A stretch of 57,346 nt of DNA. It comes from Caldilineaceae bacterium (lineage in GTDB: Bacteria; Chloroflexota; Anaerolineae; Caldilineales; Caldilineaceae). The notes under the pieces are model-generated. The model was not told where the DNA came from. It did no database searches and was given only the letters and a program-made list of their open reading frames with translations. How positions within the stretch are numbered: the stretch's first letter is position 1; each line of letters opens with the position of its first letter. Shown in pieces: positions 28,501 to 35,012 of this stretch. The stretch spans positions 1 through 57,346 of the forward strand of contig JACKBC010000044.1 of NCBI GenBank assembly GCA_020634755.1, read 5' to 3'. Position numbers and translations under genes: made by a program.

Positions 28501-30160
28501 TGTAGACCACGGCCACATGGTGAAAGGCGTTGTTGTTGACCGCGCCCGCGCTGGTAATCGGGCTAACCGCGTTGCGCCAGAATAGCTCGACGCGCAGTTT
28601 GCCGTCGGCGCCGACGTAGATGGCAGGAACATAACCGGCCGTCAACGTAGCATAGGGCGCTTGGCTCTGCTGCCCCAAGATCACGCCGGAACCGGCTGTT
28701 TTGAACCAGAACTCAAAGCTGAAAGGCGTTGTGCTCGTGCCGCTGGTGGGAAAGCCAAAGGCCGCGGCGGGCAAGGTCACATAGCCGTTGCTGCCGTTGA
28801 AACTGAAGGCCTGGCCCACCTGGCCCGCGGCAAAGGTGGCGCTGCCGTTGAGCGTGCCCGCCTGCCCACCGCTGATATCGCCGGCGTTGCCGTCGCCCGG
28901 CCACCAGTTGGTGATGCCGCTGGGCGCTGGCACTGCCGCGGCCAATTCACGAGTTTCCGAGGCGGCGACTGGCGCGGCCGGCGCGCTGGACAGCGCGTTT
29001 GTCCAATCAGGCGCAGCCGCCAACGCTTCCTCAACAGCTGTTGCGGTCAGGGGATTCTGGTGGGGATCAAATTCAAGCGCGCCCAATGCCGCGCGGACAG
29101 ACTCGGCGCTATCCAGACGTGCTTGTTCTTCACGCTGGCTGGCCGCACGCGCGGCTTGGGCGTCGTAGAAGCCACTCATCTGCACGGCATTCACCACGGG
29201 CATCAGCACCATGCTGGCAATCACCGCGGTGGCAATAATGGTTTGCACTCCACGGCGGCGGCGGTATTGCACGATCAGCGCGGCGCAGAAGCTCATGCCC
29301 AGGAGCGCGAATAGCGGCGTGGGGTTGGGCAAGTTGGATGCCAATGCGTTCACAAGACCGCGCCAATTACCCGCCTGCGCCAGCTGTGCATAGGTGGCGT
29401 CGCTCTGGCCAAAACGCGAAAAGGTCACCGCCACCTGTGCGGTCAGATAGGTATCTTGCTGTGCGGGGAATTGCAGCGTGAGGATCTGGCGCAGCGGCAA
29501 GCCGTCGTCGCGGATCCAGAGTTCACCGGCGCCCACCATATCCAGATAGTAGCGGGGAATCTCCAGCCGTATGCCGACGGGCAGTTCGCCCTTGGCGCGC
29601 AGCGCTGTCTCCATCTGGTCGCGTACCAAGGCGGCATAGGTTGGGCTGTCGATGGTGAAGCGGTAGCGCGTAAAGTGGATGCCCGCCCGTGTTTCATCGC
29701 CGAGCAGAGTCAGGTCGCGCATGGCGTGCGCATAGCCCGTAAAGTCCCCTTCCGGCGCCATGCCATCGCTAAACTCGTTGCTCAGCTGCCAGTCGCCATT
29801 GTCCTGGCGGACGTAGGTGTTGCCATCCACAACTTTGAGCCAGGTGCCGCTTTGCGGAGCGAGGGCGCTGCCGTCATTGGCCAGGATCTGCATTTCCAAC
29901 TGATTGGCGCGCAGATCGTTGGCGCCGTTGAGCTGAAAGCGTTCGGTGCGGCTGCTGCGCCCCACATTGGTCACCTTGGCCGTGGGCATGGTGATCTGGG
30001 TGACTTCACTTTCAAAGTGATAGGAGCCCGCGGCGCGCGCCTTTTCCCAGGCCGCAGTCACCGGGTCGGCGGCGCGCCGCCCCGCCGTCAGCAGGGTGAT
30101 GAGGCCGGCGGATAGTAGAATAATACAGATGGTGGCAATTACAAGACGACGGGACTTCAT
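16571..30160 (-). CDS. Giant secreted multidomain LamG/TSP3/FG-GAP protein
   Basis: 4529 residues from ATG at 30160; AAGGAG is 7 nt upstream. Signal anchor at residues 1-28, then an LppX/LolA-like beta domain (about 29-270) and one or two membrane segments (about 287-327). Outside follow: LamG 1 (about 418-623), thrombospondin type 3 calcium repeats (637-757, e.g. DTDNDGVPDLFDRDNDNDG), an unknown region, a strongly hydrophobic stretch (about 1290-1490), more TSP3 repeats (1720-1813), seven FG-GAP/VCBS repeats (2110-2520, e.g. LDINGDGKDDILFYRPGG), LamG 2 (2777-2990), Ig-like domains, LamG 3 (3318-3517), a cadherin-like domain (GYAGPDSFIYRAWDG), an Asn/Ala-rich beta-helix-like domain (4157-4400) and a Thr-rich tail ending IYLPLITED. 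Probably a surface adhesin or glycan-binding protein. The internal hydrophobic block is unusual for an exported protein. Confidence 0.88.
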   Translation of the reverse strand: MKSRRLVIATICIILLSAGLITLLTAGRRAADPVTAAWEKARAAGSYHFESEVTQITMPTAKVTNVGRSSRTERFQLNGANDLRANQLEMQILANDGSALAPQSGTWLKVVDGNTYVRQDNGDWQLSNEFSDGMAPEGDFTGYAHAMRDLTLLGDETRAGIHFTRYRFTIDSPTYAALVRDQMETALRAKGELPVGIRLEIPRYYLDMVGAGELWIRDDGLPLRQILTLQFPAQQDTYLTAQVAVTFSRFGQSDATYAQLAQAGNWRGLVNALASNLPNPTPLFALLGMSFCAALIVQYRRRRGVQTIIATAVIASMVLMPVVNAVQMSGFYDAQAARAASQREEQARLDSAESVRAALGALEFDPHQNPLTATAVEEALAAAPDWTNALSSAPAAPVAASETRELAAAVPAPSGITNWWPGDGNAGDISGGQAGTLNGSATFAAGQVGQAFSFNGSNGYVTLPAAAFGFPTSGTSTTPFSFEFWFKTAGSGVILGQQSQAPYATLTAGYVPAIYVGADGKLRVELFWRNAVSPITSAGAVNNNAFHHVAVVYNGSTQTVYLDGATMGSTAHTQTAFSTTYTYQLGTGFTTNWPGGLSGWANFTGLIDEPTLYNRALAQTDVQAIYNAGSDGKVKNSADIDSDGDGLTDNQEASIGTRPLMADSDLDGLDDNLEVKGFTYANQKWYLNPNAGDSNNDGLGDALEWGFANNGARLPQPQDTDNDGVPDLFDRDNDNDGVPDAVDLAPLVKGATYAASDVLHLNLQNLAAGQPTFVEFQLRPENPEQLWYSFNVLDWPQDEDGQIRDIDNVTFADYAAQQGRTAGLQEANGDMKLIPMLEIKMLAADANLPPSTKRTVMDANGQPTTRTVYPDLEPLGINVRDLEPSGEHKLVYVPLSVVTDEKSGERVAFSGQMRYLPSGSWKSAHDVRLVWTVQALNDQPTARCDSTATPPIVDNCTADGYIHNVPQVIQSYTSGWNLTGLTVEEERGTTMDIAYGDPTQATAPQRDDVVNALTTVLNSAFVTGRDIDNDGQRDFTADSIAKHFDRTMDPRPSIEARYGITDILRVETDNYVTFNDALATTAITKTVDILNRMNGIAASNANFKPLLLFAYEKQSRALSLDLLRAGNAYIEQTGSGLTFNMSPANAAPQPVSTLAGIRQVAYCPTAGNPIRWDPCSLDAYWRDLDQRYDTILLPDETDPDLTAGRVFAAQLSYTSYNSGYTAVVEEDGRVVSGTYSLATDEAIEANVRYGLQIVGAGAPLMATFAFDKIVEAGEKIEEVLANINKGFDLFSGGADEFVSNQARNLAKIKLIKADAAIGAVGAFIIVLSQMLTFIPGLPVEASGALYAISTLITIGLTVVKPIIAVAKDLISGSKTLIQLLTTVDSISKVSKVVGTIGLVITLGVTWGIFFYTLATSGYSVGSPELNRAFAETVASTIVTIYLAILALNPIGAIIAAIVGVIDFILTVTCELGVDALRVQGSYYGGACFTLTTSAIKTISYFLYNYDLMVDASSPGLFVTGVPGVKLADPSRGFVAGNPFEITLPVTTTVVHKDPDAENGLYILPYLYLFSPDNLRSSTIRHNLSTPTELPIPVVRDQMKTQWSTPVVDHNYIATPMYRAQAAARISTSGVTFPAGINSAPSQLYINSNFALPAYECNGIPNVIIPFVPPVIPICYTRSFETSNSNQLDNFRLDIFPDTLDGFMARASRQPGTLSLSWDPQFQPLNDADGDGLLSSARGGLDPNDATWDTDKDGLADAYELEWRAAGVPYSPLSCDTDLDGLTDKQEAEFGSNPALADTDNDGIKDGDEVWHQVYNSSTCQPTATWRGGWDIPINGTPSFTLHVSSNPLTADSDRDGISDLAEQQLAGKVDSNNISYNPNAVNVPPLAVYTDLNDSDRIVAPGQSLRYTTTVVAAEPVMPGVLDVTAVTGSQTYALNFNAATFNGSQSVDVVTPFQAPLGSTQSYTMTSRARTRLYRATGPAWAFDPIVGETPLAGFAAPYTARYTSLAPATGDRTDSYRLLSLNVDGSDNLNRGDVHLYQLPGGQGPTTLENDSNNQGAFRERFPANLATNNRGTSFSVWRNDTTARGAVRRITYRNGPDGPNTNGFATDLANPVDTFRKLDINGDGKDDLIWFRPGGGYAGLYLSDGDGAVAYTIYKNGAASTPQNGFVGDMANTADKLEPLDINGDGKDDILFYRPGGAYAGVYLSNGNGTLTYKPYKNGAASAPQNGFVGDMANGADKLVPLDINGDGKDDILFYRPGGGYAGVYLSNGDGSLTYKPYKNGAANAPQNGFVGDMASSADQLVPLDINGDGKDDLLFYRPGGGWAGIYLSNGDGSLTYKSYRNGPNGVFENGFVLLLGNPIDKLVPLDITGDGKDDILFYRADGGYAGIFLSNGDGSLVYKAYKSGPGTPNELGFASALNDARNTIVPLDINGDGKDDFLSYLPGGNYAGVHLSNGDGSLSFTVYYSRVCNGNNCTVNRGGGFEEDVASTADRALPLDLNGDGLEDFFWYRPGGGAAHGYLSLPRGLSAALITPAGTPQSPFVLPANPGLPATTLYDGEMPIVASDGENFLVAYKARATNGAIRIATELFNASGALIGSSSVADFPASNMALAWMGDRYRLAVRNGAQIAVRDFGADATPIGTDYRVVATNASTTVLPTYYQELPLGLAYAPSAGQWLLTYANGNGTISAAKFETVDGASSSSVDLGVGSPTQVLAAYNSPTRSWLVGWYDSANTLQFKPLSLSLNELTAPRSAFAVGSYPSSALACPAASAVPVGDLRFEELPGATTFVDSASGVNATCSGNSCPQAGVAGATYPNGNAVGDPASDYAVRFDGINDFLTINRALSDDFSVAFWVKAPAFTQQDTIIFDQGANQNGGFTIWLSNGRPGILLNTNESVVSATRIDDNRWHSVVATRDRKGGALALYVDGNSVGTRSAGTASMTARNDIRLGSDRSNARRFTGELDNLQLYATALQAETVKALYDRTNQNYCVAAAPNANGSAVQWAKLKVYQPDYRGGAVTASGSLRYIVDSDIPTSTVTSVQNNQYVKVQPNAQQTVIIGGHAGDRTAGVAQVDVNVNNGGWQRATGLETWTWPLVVGPEGVYNVRSRATDGVGNVETVGNGVNVIVDGTPPTGTLLNQGATPHPANDPPLLAKAYLAGNGQLYIPVFGAASDPAIGGQAGSGVQRIEVRLVGVDDTVVGNGWQPVTASPAGNQWTMNYRFGAGTPDPTGAYSVTLRLTDNVGNQLPALYVGRINVDGRGPSAIVTQTSANAGELTSDITTAGDIAGTLTESGAAGIDSAEIAFVALDQMATYTDTVLLLPMDDQPGEANWTDRSAKQNAVTCTQCPDVLPGRMGQGISQFGELTVADAPHLNFSQTQSFSVQGWVKLTPNNLGNFSSATLLTKPGTTGYYLMVSTTGTSWQYTWFAGGAFLNGPTMTGDSQWHHLVAVVDRGAGTMSLYADGALVKSAAFTGAASSNLPITLAQSNGSSTYDQIAIFNHALTPAEVLTLYRSADVNWQPTTLAQRGNGVASTTWSQPVPTAEGIYQIDLRSRDMLGNEVLSSSAWRGLIDTVAPRVTLSGRATGQSYLDTATNRTRYEMTYTCRAADFLLDESSFDCAGNAQQPPRRGFNTDAVLQARFPDLALLSTLVNTYTVWVDNTTPIGSLTACDAYGHCTTANATAGSATATQAELVEASIVEAAATTALQTTILAPTTNSVVNSAGAIQVSVAARSDQPLKEMVILLDGTPVNTISFAQRDGIKTTVQTASVTVADAAVHSLRARTTDWSGAQSESVVVPFRMDRQPPTAALAQAQLTIGDSYGAQSNMLRFHGAASDDTEVVAVQVQVNDQPFAAANLVGGEWQIAYPVNDPEGKPLAVTVLASDAAGNVSTISETLDTDLVGGAAVDTTLTETPASTTSSTSASFRFTGNAAAVAFECRLDDAAAVPCASPWTLTDLSNGSHTFAVAALNSLGSPDLTPASYSWTVNVTTLATTLTAQPAAETTDRTASFSFNASGASGFTCSLDGSSYSACTSPQRYEKLGNGHHTFLVRATGGPATRYVWHVSNAAPTVAGDQVLMVGENGVVNVTLQGADDEPLRYQIVEPPQHGFLLGLAPNLTYVPNTGYAGPDSFIYRAWDGQAYSASATVHLTVQLAKYAVFAEAGVAFEQNSAVVRGDVGVNTTSSGPFLRNNVEASFSQNAKMQDANSRVLADSIVVENKALIYNPSYNELTGKGTVNGTRTTPLVLPLRASLPALPAIAAGTQAVTVNGNQTLAAGSYGALTVGNNATLVLSGGLYQFAGWNVSQGARIHFAAPSEVRIAGVVAMSQNAFVGPAPGATAVDATQIVLYVAGASSQGGNFPAAVSVAQNAALNAYVVAPNGLITLQQNANATGVLIGKWFLAAQNAKVTRPAESAVAGADIENAAPESAEIGPDPAATPPLTVTLAPADITSRLYLPMVTVDAVNDVVAAPDAAVPEQGASQTVAPEDVAVTQPVTATTVITPALTTTITTTITTTVTELIYLPLITED
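22620..23830 (-). repeat. Tandem repeat encoding seven FG-GAP/VCBS units
   Basis: Seven coding units of about 174 bp (58 residues), each with a L(D/N)INGDGKDD(I/L)LFYRPGG core giving a calcium loop. The middle units are nearly identical at DNA level (shared GGGCTTATAGGTCA-type and CCATCGCCGTTGATATC stretches), so recent duplication or gene conversion is likely. Confidence 0.85.
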
Positions 30161-30205
30161 ACGCTTTCTCCTTCTGACAGCGAAGTGCAGTTTAAGTAAA
30201 ATCAA

Positions 30206-30314
30206 AAAAGTATTTAGAAACCAGGTTTTTCGCTATAATTCTCGTCCGGCACTCAAGTTTACATAAAAACCAGGTTTCTTTTTCGTCAGTGATGTCATGT
30301 CCTAAACATACAAA
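30206..30314. repeat. Paired AAACCAGGTTT palindromes upstream of the giant gene
   Basis: AGAAACCAGGTTTTT (30216-30230) and AAAAACCAGGTTTCT (30265-30279). Each contains the near-palindrome AAACC-A-GGTTT and together they are inverted repeats, 34 bp apart. The site lies about 60 bp before the giant gene, where a regulator could bind, or it may be a short dispersed repeat. Confidence 0.45.
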
Positions 30315-30884
30315 TCAAACGCTGATGGCCAACTCGTACGCGGCGCGCGTGGGGGGCGCGCTGAAAAGTTCGCCCAATTTGGCCAGCTGTTCGCCCAGAT
30401 AGCCGCTTGCTTCGGTGGCGTGCATGGCCGCTTCGCTCTCCCACAGCGTGACGATAACTCCTTGGGCGGACGTGCGATCCACAAGCAGCCGTGCGCCCTG
30501 GAAACCGGTCTGTTCCTGGGTCGCCGGCAGAATGGTGTGGCGGAAGAGCGCAATGGCGTCATCAATTTTGTCCGGCTGTAGATGAACATAGACAAATCTG
30601 GCATGAGTCATGGTAGATTCTCCTTGGATATGTATGTTGGCGGGGATAAAACGGTGCTGAGACGGCCGTGTAGACGCATTGGGTTGTTCGACGCATTGGC
30701 TGGTGAGAAAAACAAAAAGCGCCTCCAATGTCGTAAAGTGTTGGGTTGCCCCATTCTGGATCGATTGAACCGAGGCATGCCAGTGTCCGTCGGCATGGCT
30801 CTGCCACAGACGCACCAAAAAAGAACGGTAGGCGCCGATGGCTCTCTCCTGTTGCGCAAGATTGTTCATCGACTTCATAGACAT
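30315..30884 (-). CDS. Small N-terminal domain fused to antibiotic biosynthesis monooxygenase (ABM) domain
   Basis: An open frame of 189 residues. Residues about 18-63 (SFLVRLWQSHADGHWHASVQ, then TTLEALFVFL) look like a small domain I have seen as a stand-alone protein in Chloroflexota. Residues 92-189 (THARFVYVHLQPDKIDDAIALF, then GVIVTLWESEAAMHATEAS) are an ABM-type dimeric alpha/beta barrel; such proteins act as small monooxygenases or binding proteins. There is no stop between the parts. However, ATG at 30611 has AAGGAG 8 nt upstream, so the 98-residue ABM domain is probably also, or mainly, translated on its own. No ribosome site precedes 30884, and Met codons at 30878 and 30869 are alternatives. 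Substrate unknown. Confidence 0.7.
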   Translation of the reverse strand: MSMKSMNNLAQQERAIGAYRSFLVRLWQSHADGHWHASVQSIQNGATQHFTTLEALFVFLTSQCVEQPNASTRPSQHRFIPANIHIQGESTMTHARFVYVHLQPDKIDDAIALFRHTILPATQEQTGFQGARLLVDRTSAQGVIVTLWESEAAMHATEASGYLGEQLAKLGELFSAPPTRAAYELAISV

Positions 30885-31230
30885 GGGAAATGTGATTATG
30901 GTATAGTAAAATTAACACCAGGCGCCTATACCTAAAGGCGGTTGTGGTGTGCATAACTTTGCCGAATTGAGGAATTTGCCACAGAGAATCTATAAACAGA
31001 CGCCACGCTGAGTTTGACATCTCTGCGTCAGGAGAACGTGAAAGCGCAGCATGGCCAGCGTGAGGGATTTCCTGACGCGTTGAGTCGGCTTCTTCGTTTT
31101 GCGGTGATTTTTCTACATTTATTTTTTGCTCATCAGCCGAAAACATATAAACGCAATCATTCTACGCTGTGAGAGTCGTCGGCTTGTACGTTTTGCACAG
31201 ATGAGCCTTATTTTTAATAGCGTGTTTACC
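30885..31230. other. Divergent promoter region of the ABM fusion and SARP regulator genes
   Basis: A 346-bp AT-rich gap. The inverted repeat GCGTCAGGA (31025-31033) with TCCTGACGC (31070-31078) lies about 150 bp upstream of the chosen regulator start and could be an operator. TATA-like runs at about 30895-30915 face the minus gene. I could not fix promoters. Confidence 0.35.
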
Positions 31231-34200
31231 ATGGCAGGTCAGCTACAAATCGCGTTGCTGGGCCCCTTTAACGTGATGCATAATCGACAGGCGATAACCG
31301 CCTTTGAAAGCAATAAAGTGCGCGGCCTCTTGATCTATTTGGCGGTGATGCGCGGCAGTCAACCGCGCGCCGTGCTGGCCACCTTGCTCTGGCCCAACCA
31401 TGACGAAACCAATGCCCGCACAAATCTGCGCCAGGCGCTCTATCAGTTGCGCCGCACACTGGGCGATGATCAGGCCGAGCCACCCTATCTGACCGTTGAC
31501 CGTCAAAGTATTGGGCTGAACCCGGCGGCGGAGTGCGTGGTGGATGTCGCTCTTTTTCAGGATCTGCTCACCACCGTGGCCCGCCACCGCCATGATTCTG
31601 TGACCACCTGCGCACACTGTGTGGAGCGTCTGCGCCAAGCGGTTGCGCTCTATCACAACGAGTTTCTCACTGGCTTTGCGCTGGACGATAGCGATGTATT
31701 TGAAGAGTGGCGACGCATTACGCAGGAACAGCTGCACCAACAGGCCATGGATGCGCTGCATCAGCTTATAGAAGCGGCCGCAATTCAGCAGGATGATGGT
31801 GCGATCTTGCGCTACGCGCAGCGTCAGCTTACGCTTGAACCCTGGCGCGAGGAAGCCCACCGCCAAATCATGACTGTGTACTGGCGACGCGGCCAGCGCG
31901 CCAATGCCCTGACCCAGTATGAAAGTTGTCGTCAAATCCTGGCCGCCGAACTGGACATTGAGCCAGACACCGTGACATTAACGCTCTATCACCAAATTCG
32001 CAGCAGCGCGCCGCTTCCACAAGCAGAAGACGCGGCGATTGGGTCGTCAAAGCCCCGCGACAGCCAGGATGAGACGAGCCCGGCGCCAGCACCCGCATTA
32101 TCGACACAAAGCGCTGCGCTTGCGCCACCCCGCGCCAGCGCGTTGCCCACGCATCTGACGCCCTTTTGCGGACGGGAGGCGGAGATAGCACAGCTGATTG
32201 CGCTGCTGGATCGTGAAGAGGTGCGGCTGATCACGCTGTTGGGCATGGGCGGTATTGGCAAGACCCGGCTGGCGCAACAAATCGGCCGCTTGCAGCAGAG
32301 CACGTATGGCGATAACGTCTTCTTTATCTCGTTGGCGGGGCTTATAGATGGCGGCAGTCTGGCCACAGTGTTGGCGTCCACGCTTGCGCTTACGGGCCAG
32401 GGGATGGAGCCTGTGCAGGCGCTCATTCAATTTCTGCACGCGAAGAAGGTTTTGCTGCTCCTGGATAATTTTGAGCATCTGCTTGACCAGGCACTATTGG
32501 TCACCCAGCTGTTGGAAGTGGCCCCATTGCTCAAAATATTGGTCACATCACGCGCGCGGCTGAACCTGGCGGGTGAACAGCTCTTTGTGGTCAACGGGCT
32601 GCCCTATGCGCAAGCCGTGCCAGACGGCGCGGCCAGCTTTGCGGAACAGGCAATTGACCATCATCAGCATGATATTGTGCAAGCCAGCCCGGCCCTGCAA
32701 CTCTTTGCGCAATGTGCACAGCGCGTTGCGCCGTATTTCCAGCTAACGGCTGCAACAATCCCTGCGGTGTTGCGCATTTGTCATCTGGTGGAGGGGATGC
32801 CATTGGCGCTGGAAATGGCCGCGGCGTGGCTGGAAACGTTACCGCTGCCCGCGATTGCCGATGAAATTTGGCGCAGCATCGATTTTCTGGCCACCCAACG
32901 GCGCGATGCACCGACCCATCAGCAGAGCATTCGCGCCGTCTTCAACCGCTCTTGGCAGTTGCTGACCCCACCCGAGCAGCTGACGCTGCGGCGTTGCGCC
33001 CTCTTTCGGGGCGGCTTTACGCGTGCTGCCGCCGCGGCTGTGGGCGACATTACCGTACACGCGCTGGCGCGGCTGATCCACAAGTCGTTTGTACAGTTTG
33101 ACCAACAGCTCATGGGCGGACGCTATCAGCTCCACGAGCTGTTGCGGCAGTTCGCTGTTGAGCAGCTTGAAGTAGCGGGTGAGATGGAATCAATTGCTTC
33201 CGCGCACAGCACCTATTATCTAAATCTGCTTGCCGCCCAAGAAAATCGTTTAGTCGGTAAAGATTCAAGCACGGCGGTTGCGGACATCCAGCAAGAGCTT
33301 GCCAATATTCATCAGGGCTGGAATTGGGCGGTTGCTCATGTGGAGCTAGCAAGTCTGCGCAAGAACGCTTATACGCTGGGAGAGTACTATTCGGTGGCGG
33401 GCCTTGCCGGTCAGGGTGTGCAAACTTTTGCAAACGCGTATCAAAGCCTTGGCGCTGCACCCGTGGCTCCCGTTCATGAAGATGAGCGACGGTGGTTGCT
33501 GGCGACGTTTCTGGCGCTCAAGGCAGATTTCTTGGTAACTCAAAGCCGGCTGGATGAAGCATTGCGCGCGATTGAAGAGGGGTATCCGCTGTGTCAATCA
33601 ACGCCGAATTATTGGGCAGAGACCAGCTTTCAATTTCACCAATCCAGGATCTTATGGCGGCGGGGGCAACAGGAAGAAGCTGAAAAACGGCTCCAGGCGA
33701 CGCTGCAATTGGTGCAGCGCTATGCCCCCGAAGATAGAAGCGACCATCCGCTGGCCAATGTTGAACTTTCCACCTTGATCTGGCTGGCTCATCCTGCGGC
33801 CGTGCGCGGGGATTATCAGCAAGCAGACAAATATTACGCCGACGGCTTAGCGTTGGCGCGTCGCATTGGCAATCGACGCGTGGAATTCATCTTCTTGCTC
33901 AATATGGCCGGTATGGCCGCCATGCGCTGCGATTGGGCGCAGGCGCGCCAGATCTATACGACCATCCTTCCGCTGGCTTCAGAGATTCGATCACAATGGG
34001 GGCAAGCATCGATTCTTTTGGAGTTTGGCATTGTCATTTGCCATGAGGGTGAATATGAATCGGCCCTGGATATGTGCCAGCGCGCGCTAATTATTTTTCA
34101 AAGAACCAATGAGCAAGTGAAGACTCCCCTGACGTTGCTAACGTGCGCACACATCTACGGCCATCTAGGAGAATGGGAAGAGGTCAAGCGAATTCTGGAG

Positions 34201-34815
34201 CAGCTACCTGCGCCGTTGCACTATGAGGATCATATTGTTTCAAACTATGCGCGACAGGTTCACGCGACGTTGGCATGGCTGCACGGAGACTTTGCGCTGG
34301 GGGTGGCACACGCCCAGGCCGGTTTAGAGGCAACGGGGAATCGGACCGATCTGCTTCATCGCGCCCATTTTCTGATTTTATTGGGCCACAATCAGTCCAG
34401 CCGCGGCCACGATAGTGCTGCCCAGTTGGCTTATGCAGAAGCATTAGCCCTCTATTCAACGCTGGCGCTGCCCACGCTGGCGGCCGAAGCGCAGGCCGGT
34501 CTGGCCGAACTTGCCCTGCGTTTGGGCAACCTGGCAACAGCGCTGGATTATATTGAACAGGTGCTGATGATTGTACAGGGAGAGCCATATGCAGGCTATG
34601 ATGAGCCATTTTTTCTCTATCTCACTGCCTATCGCGTCCTTCATGCAGTTCAAGACAACCGCGCCTCTGCGATCCTCGAGCAGGGCTATCGGTTGCTCCA
34701 CCATTATGCAGCACAAATTCAGGATGAGAAGCGACGATGCGCGTTCTTAGAGAATGTGCCGAGCCACTACGCTCTCCAGACAGCCGCTGTAGAAGCCCGG
34801 AGCGTTTCACGTTGA
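31231..34815 (+). CDS. SARP-type transcriptional regulator: winged helix, BTAD, NB-ARC ATPase, TPR
   Basis: 1194 residues from ATG at 31231 (MAGQLQIALLGPFNV). Met codons at 31201 and 31126 are in frame, but none has a clear ribosome site, so the start rests on family alignment. Domain order: OmpR-like winged helix (1-95, with LLIYLAVMRGSQPRAVLATLLWP), BTAD helical repeats (about 95-250), an acidic/Pro linker, an STAND-type NTPase (Walker A GMGGIGKTRLAQ, Walker B VLLLLDNFEHL, TSRARLNL), then TPR-like helices to the end (RYQLHELLRQFAVEQL marks the junction). Such proteins bind direct repeats near promoters and act as ATP-dependent switches. The target is unknown; the divergent ABM fusion and the nearby P450 are candidates. 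Confidence 0.9.
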   Translation: MAGQLQIALLGPFNVMHNRQAITAFESNKVRGLLIYLAVMRGSQPRAVLATLLWPNHDETNARTNLRQALYQLRRTLGDDQAEPPYLTVDRQSIGLNPAAECVVDVALFQDLLTTVARHRHDSVTTCAHCVERLRQAVALYHNEFLTGFALDDSDVFEEWRRITQEQLHQQAMDALHQLIEAAAIQQDDGAILRYAQRQLTLEPWREEAHRQIMTVYWRRGQRANALTQYESCRQILAAELDIEPDTVTLTLYHQIRSSAPLPQAEDAAIGSSKPRDSQDETSPAPAPALSTQSAALAPPRASALPTHLTPFCGREAEIAQLIALLDREEVRLITLLGMGGIGKTRLAQQIGRLQQSTYGDNVFFISLAGLIDGGSLATVLASTLALTGQGMEPVQALIQFLHAKKVLLLLDNFEHLLDQALLVTQLLEVAPLLKILVTSRARLNLAGEQLFVVNGLPYAQAVPDGAASFAEQAIDHHQHDIVQASPALQLFAQCAQRVAPYFQLTAATIPAVLRICHLVEGMPLALEMAAAWLETLPLPAIADEIWRSIDFLATQRRDAPTHQQSIRAVFNRSWQLLTPPEQLTLRRCALFRGGFTRAAAAAVGDITVHALARLIHKSFVQFDQQLMGGRYQLHELLRQFAVEQLEVAGEMESIASAHSTYYLNLLAAQENRLVGKDSSTAVADIQQELANIHQGWNWAVAHVELASLRKNAYTLGEYYSVAGLAGQGVQTFANAYQSLGAAPVAPVHEDERRWLLATFLALKADFLVTQSRLDEALRAIEEGYPLCQSTPNYWAETSFQFHQSRILWRRGQQEEAEKRLQATLQLVQRYAPEDRSDHPLANVELSTLIWLAHPAAVRGDYQQADKYYADGLALARRIGNRRVEFIFLLNMAGMAAMRCDWAQARQIYTTILPLASEIRSQWGQASILLEFGIVICHEGEYESALDMCQRALIIFQRTNEQVKTPLTLLTCAHIYGHLGEWEEVKRILEQLPAPLHYEDHIVSNYARQVHATLAWLHGDFALGVAHAQAGLEATGNRTDLLHRAHFLILLGHNQSSRGHDSAAQLAYAEALALYSTLALPTLAAEAQAGLAELALRLGNLATALDYIEQVLMIVQGEPYAGYDEPFFLYLTAYRVLHAVQDNRASAILEQGYRLLHHYAAQIQDEKRRCAFLENVPSHYALQTAAVEARSVSR

Positions 34816-34856
34816 GGGGCAACCATTAGAAATGGGCTCATATACTCAGCTCTGAA

Positions 34857-34910
34857 TGAGAACCAGAGTTTTATCACTCCGGTTGAGGCAATAGAAAACT
34901 CCGGTTCTCA
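34857..34910. terminator. Hairpin between convergent genes
   Basis: TGAGAACCAGAGTTTT (34857-34872) pairs with AAAACTCCGGTTCTCA (34895-34910), 15 of 16 positions. A second nested pairing follows: AACATCGA near 34926 with TCGATGTT near 34983, enclosing AAATCGC-ctca-GCGATTT. There is no T-run, but the position between convergent genes suggests transcription stop or a hairpin element. Confidence 0.45.
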
Positions 34911-35012
34911 TCTCAACCGCAGTATAACATCGAAAAATCGCCTCAGCGATTTAGCCCCAGGTGCTGCGGCGGCTTCTCGATGTTAGCTGAGGATTCTATC
35001 CTGCTATCCTGC

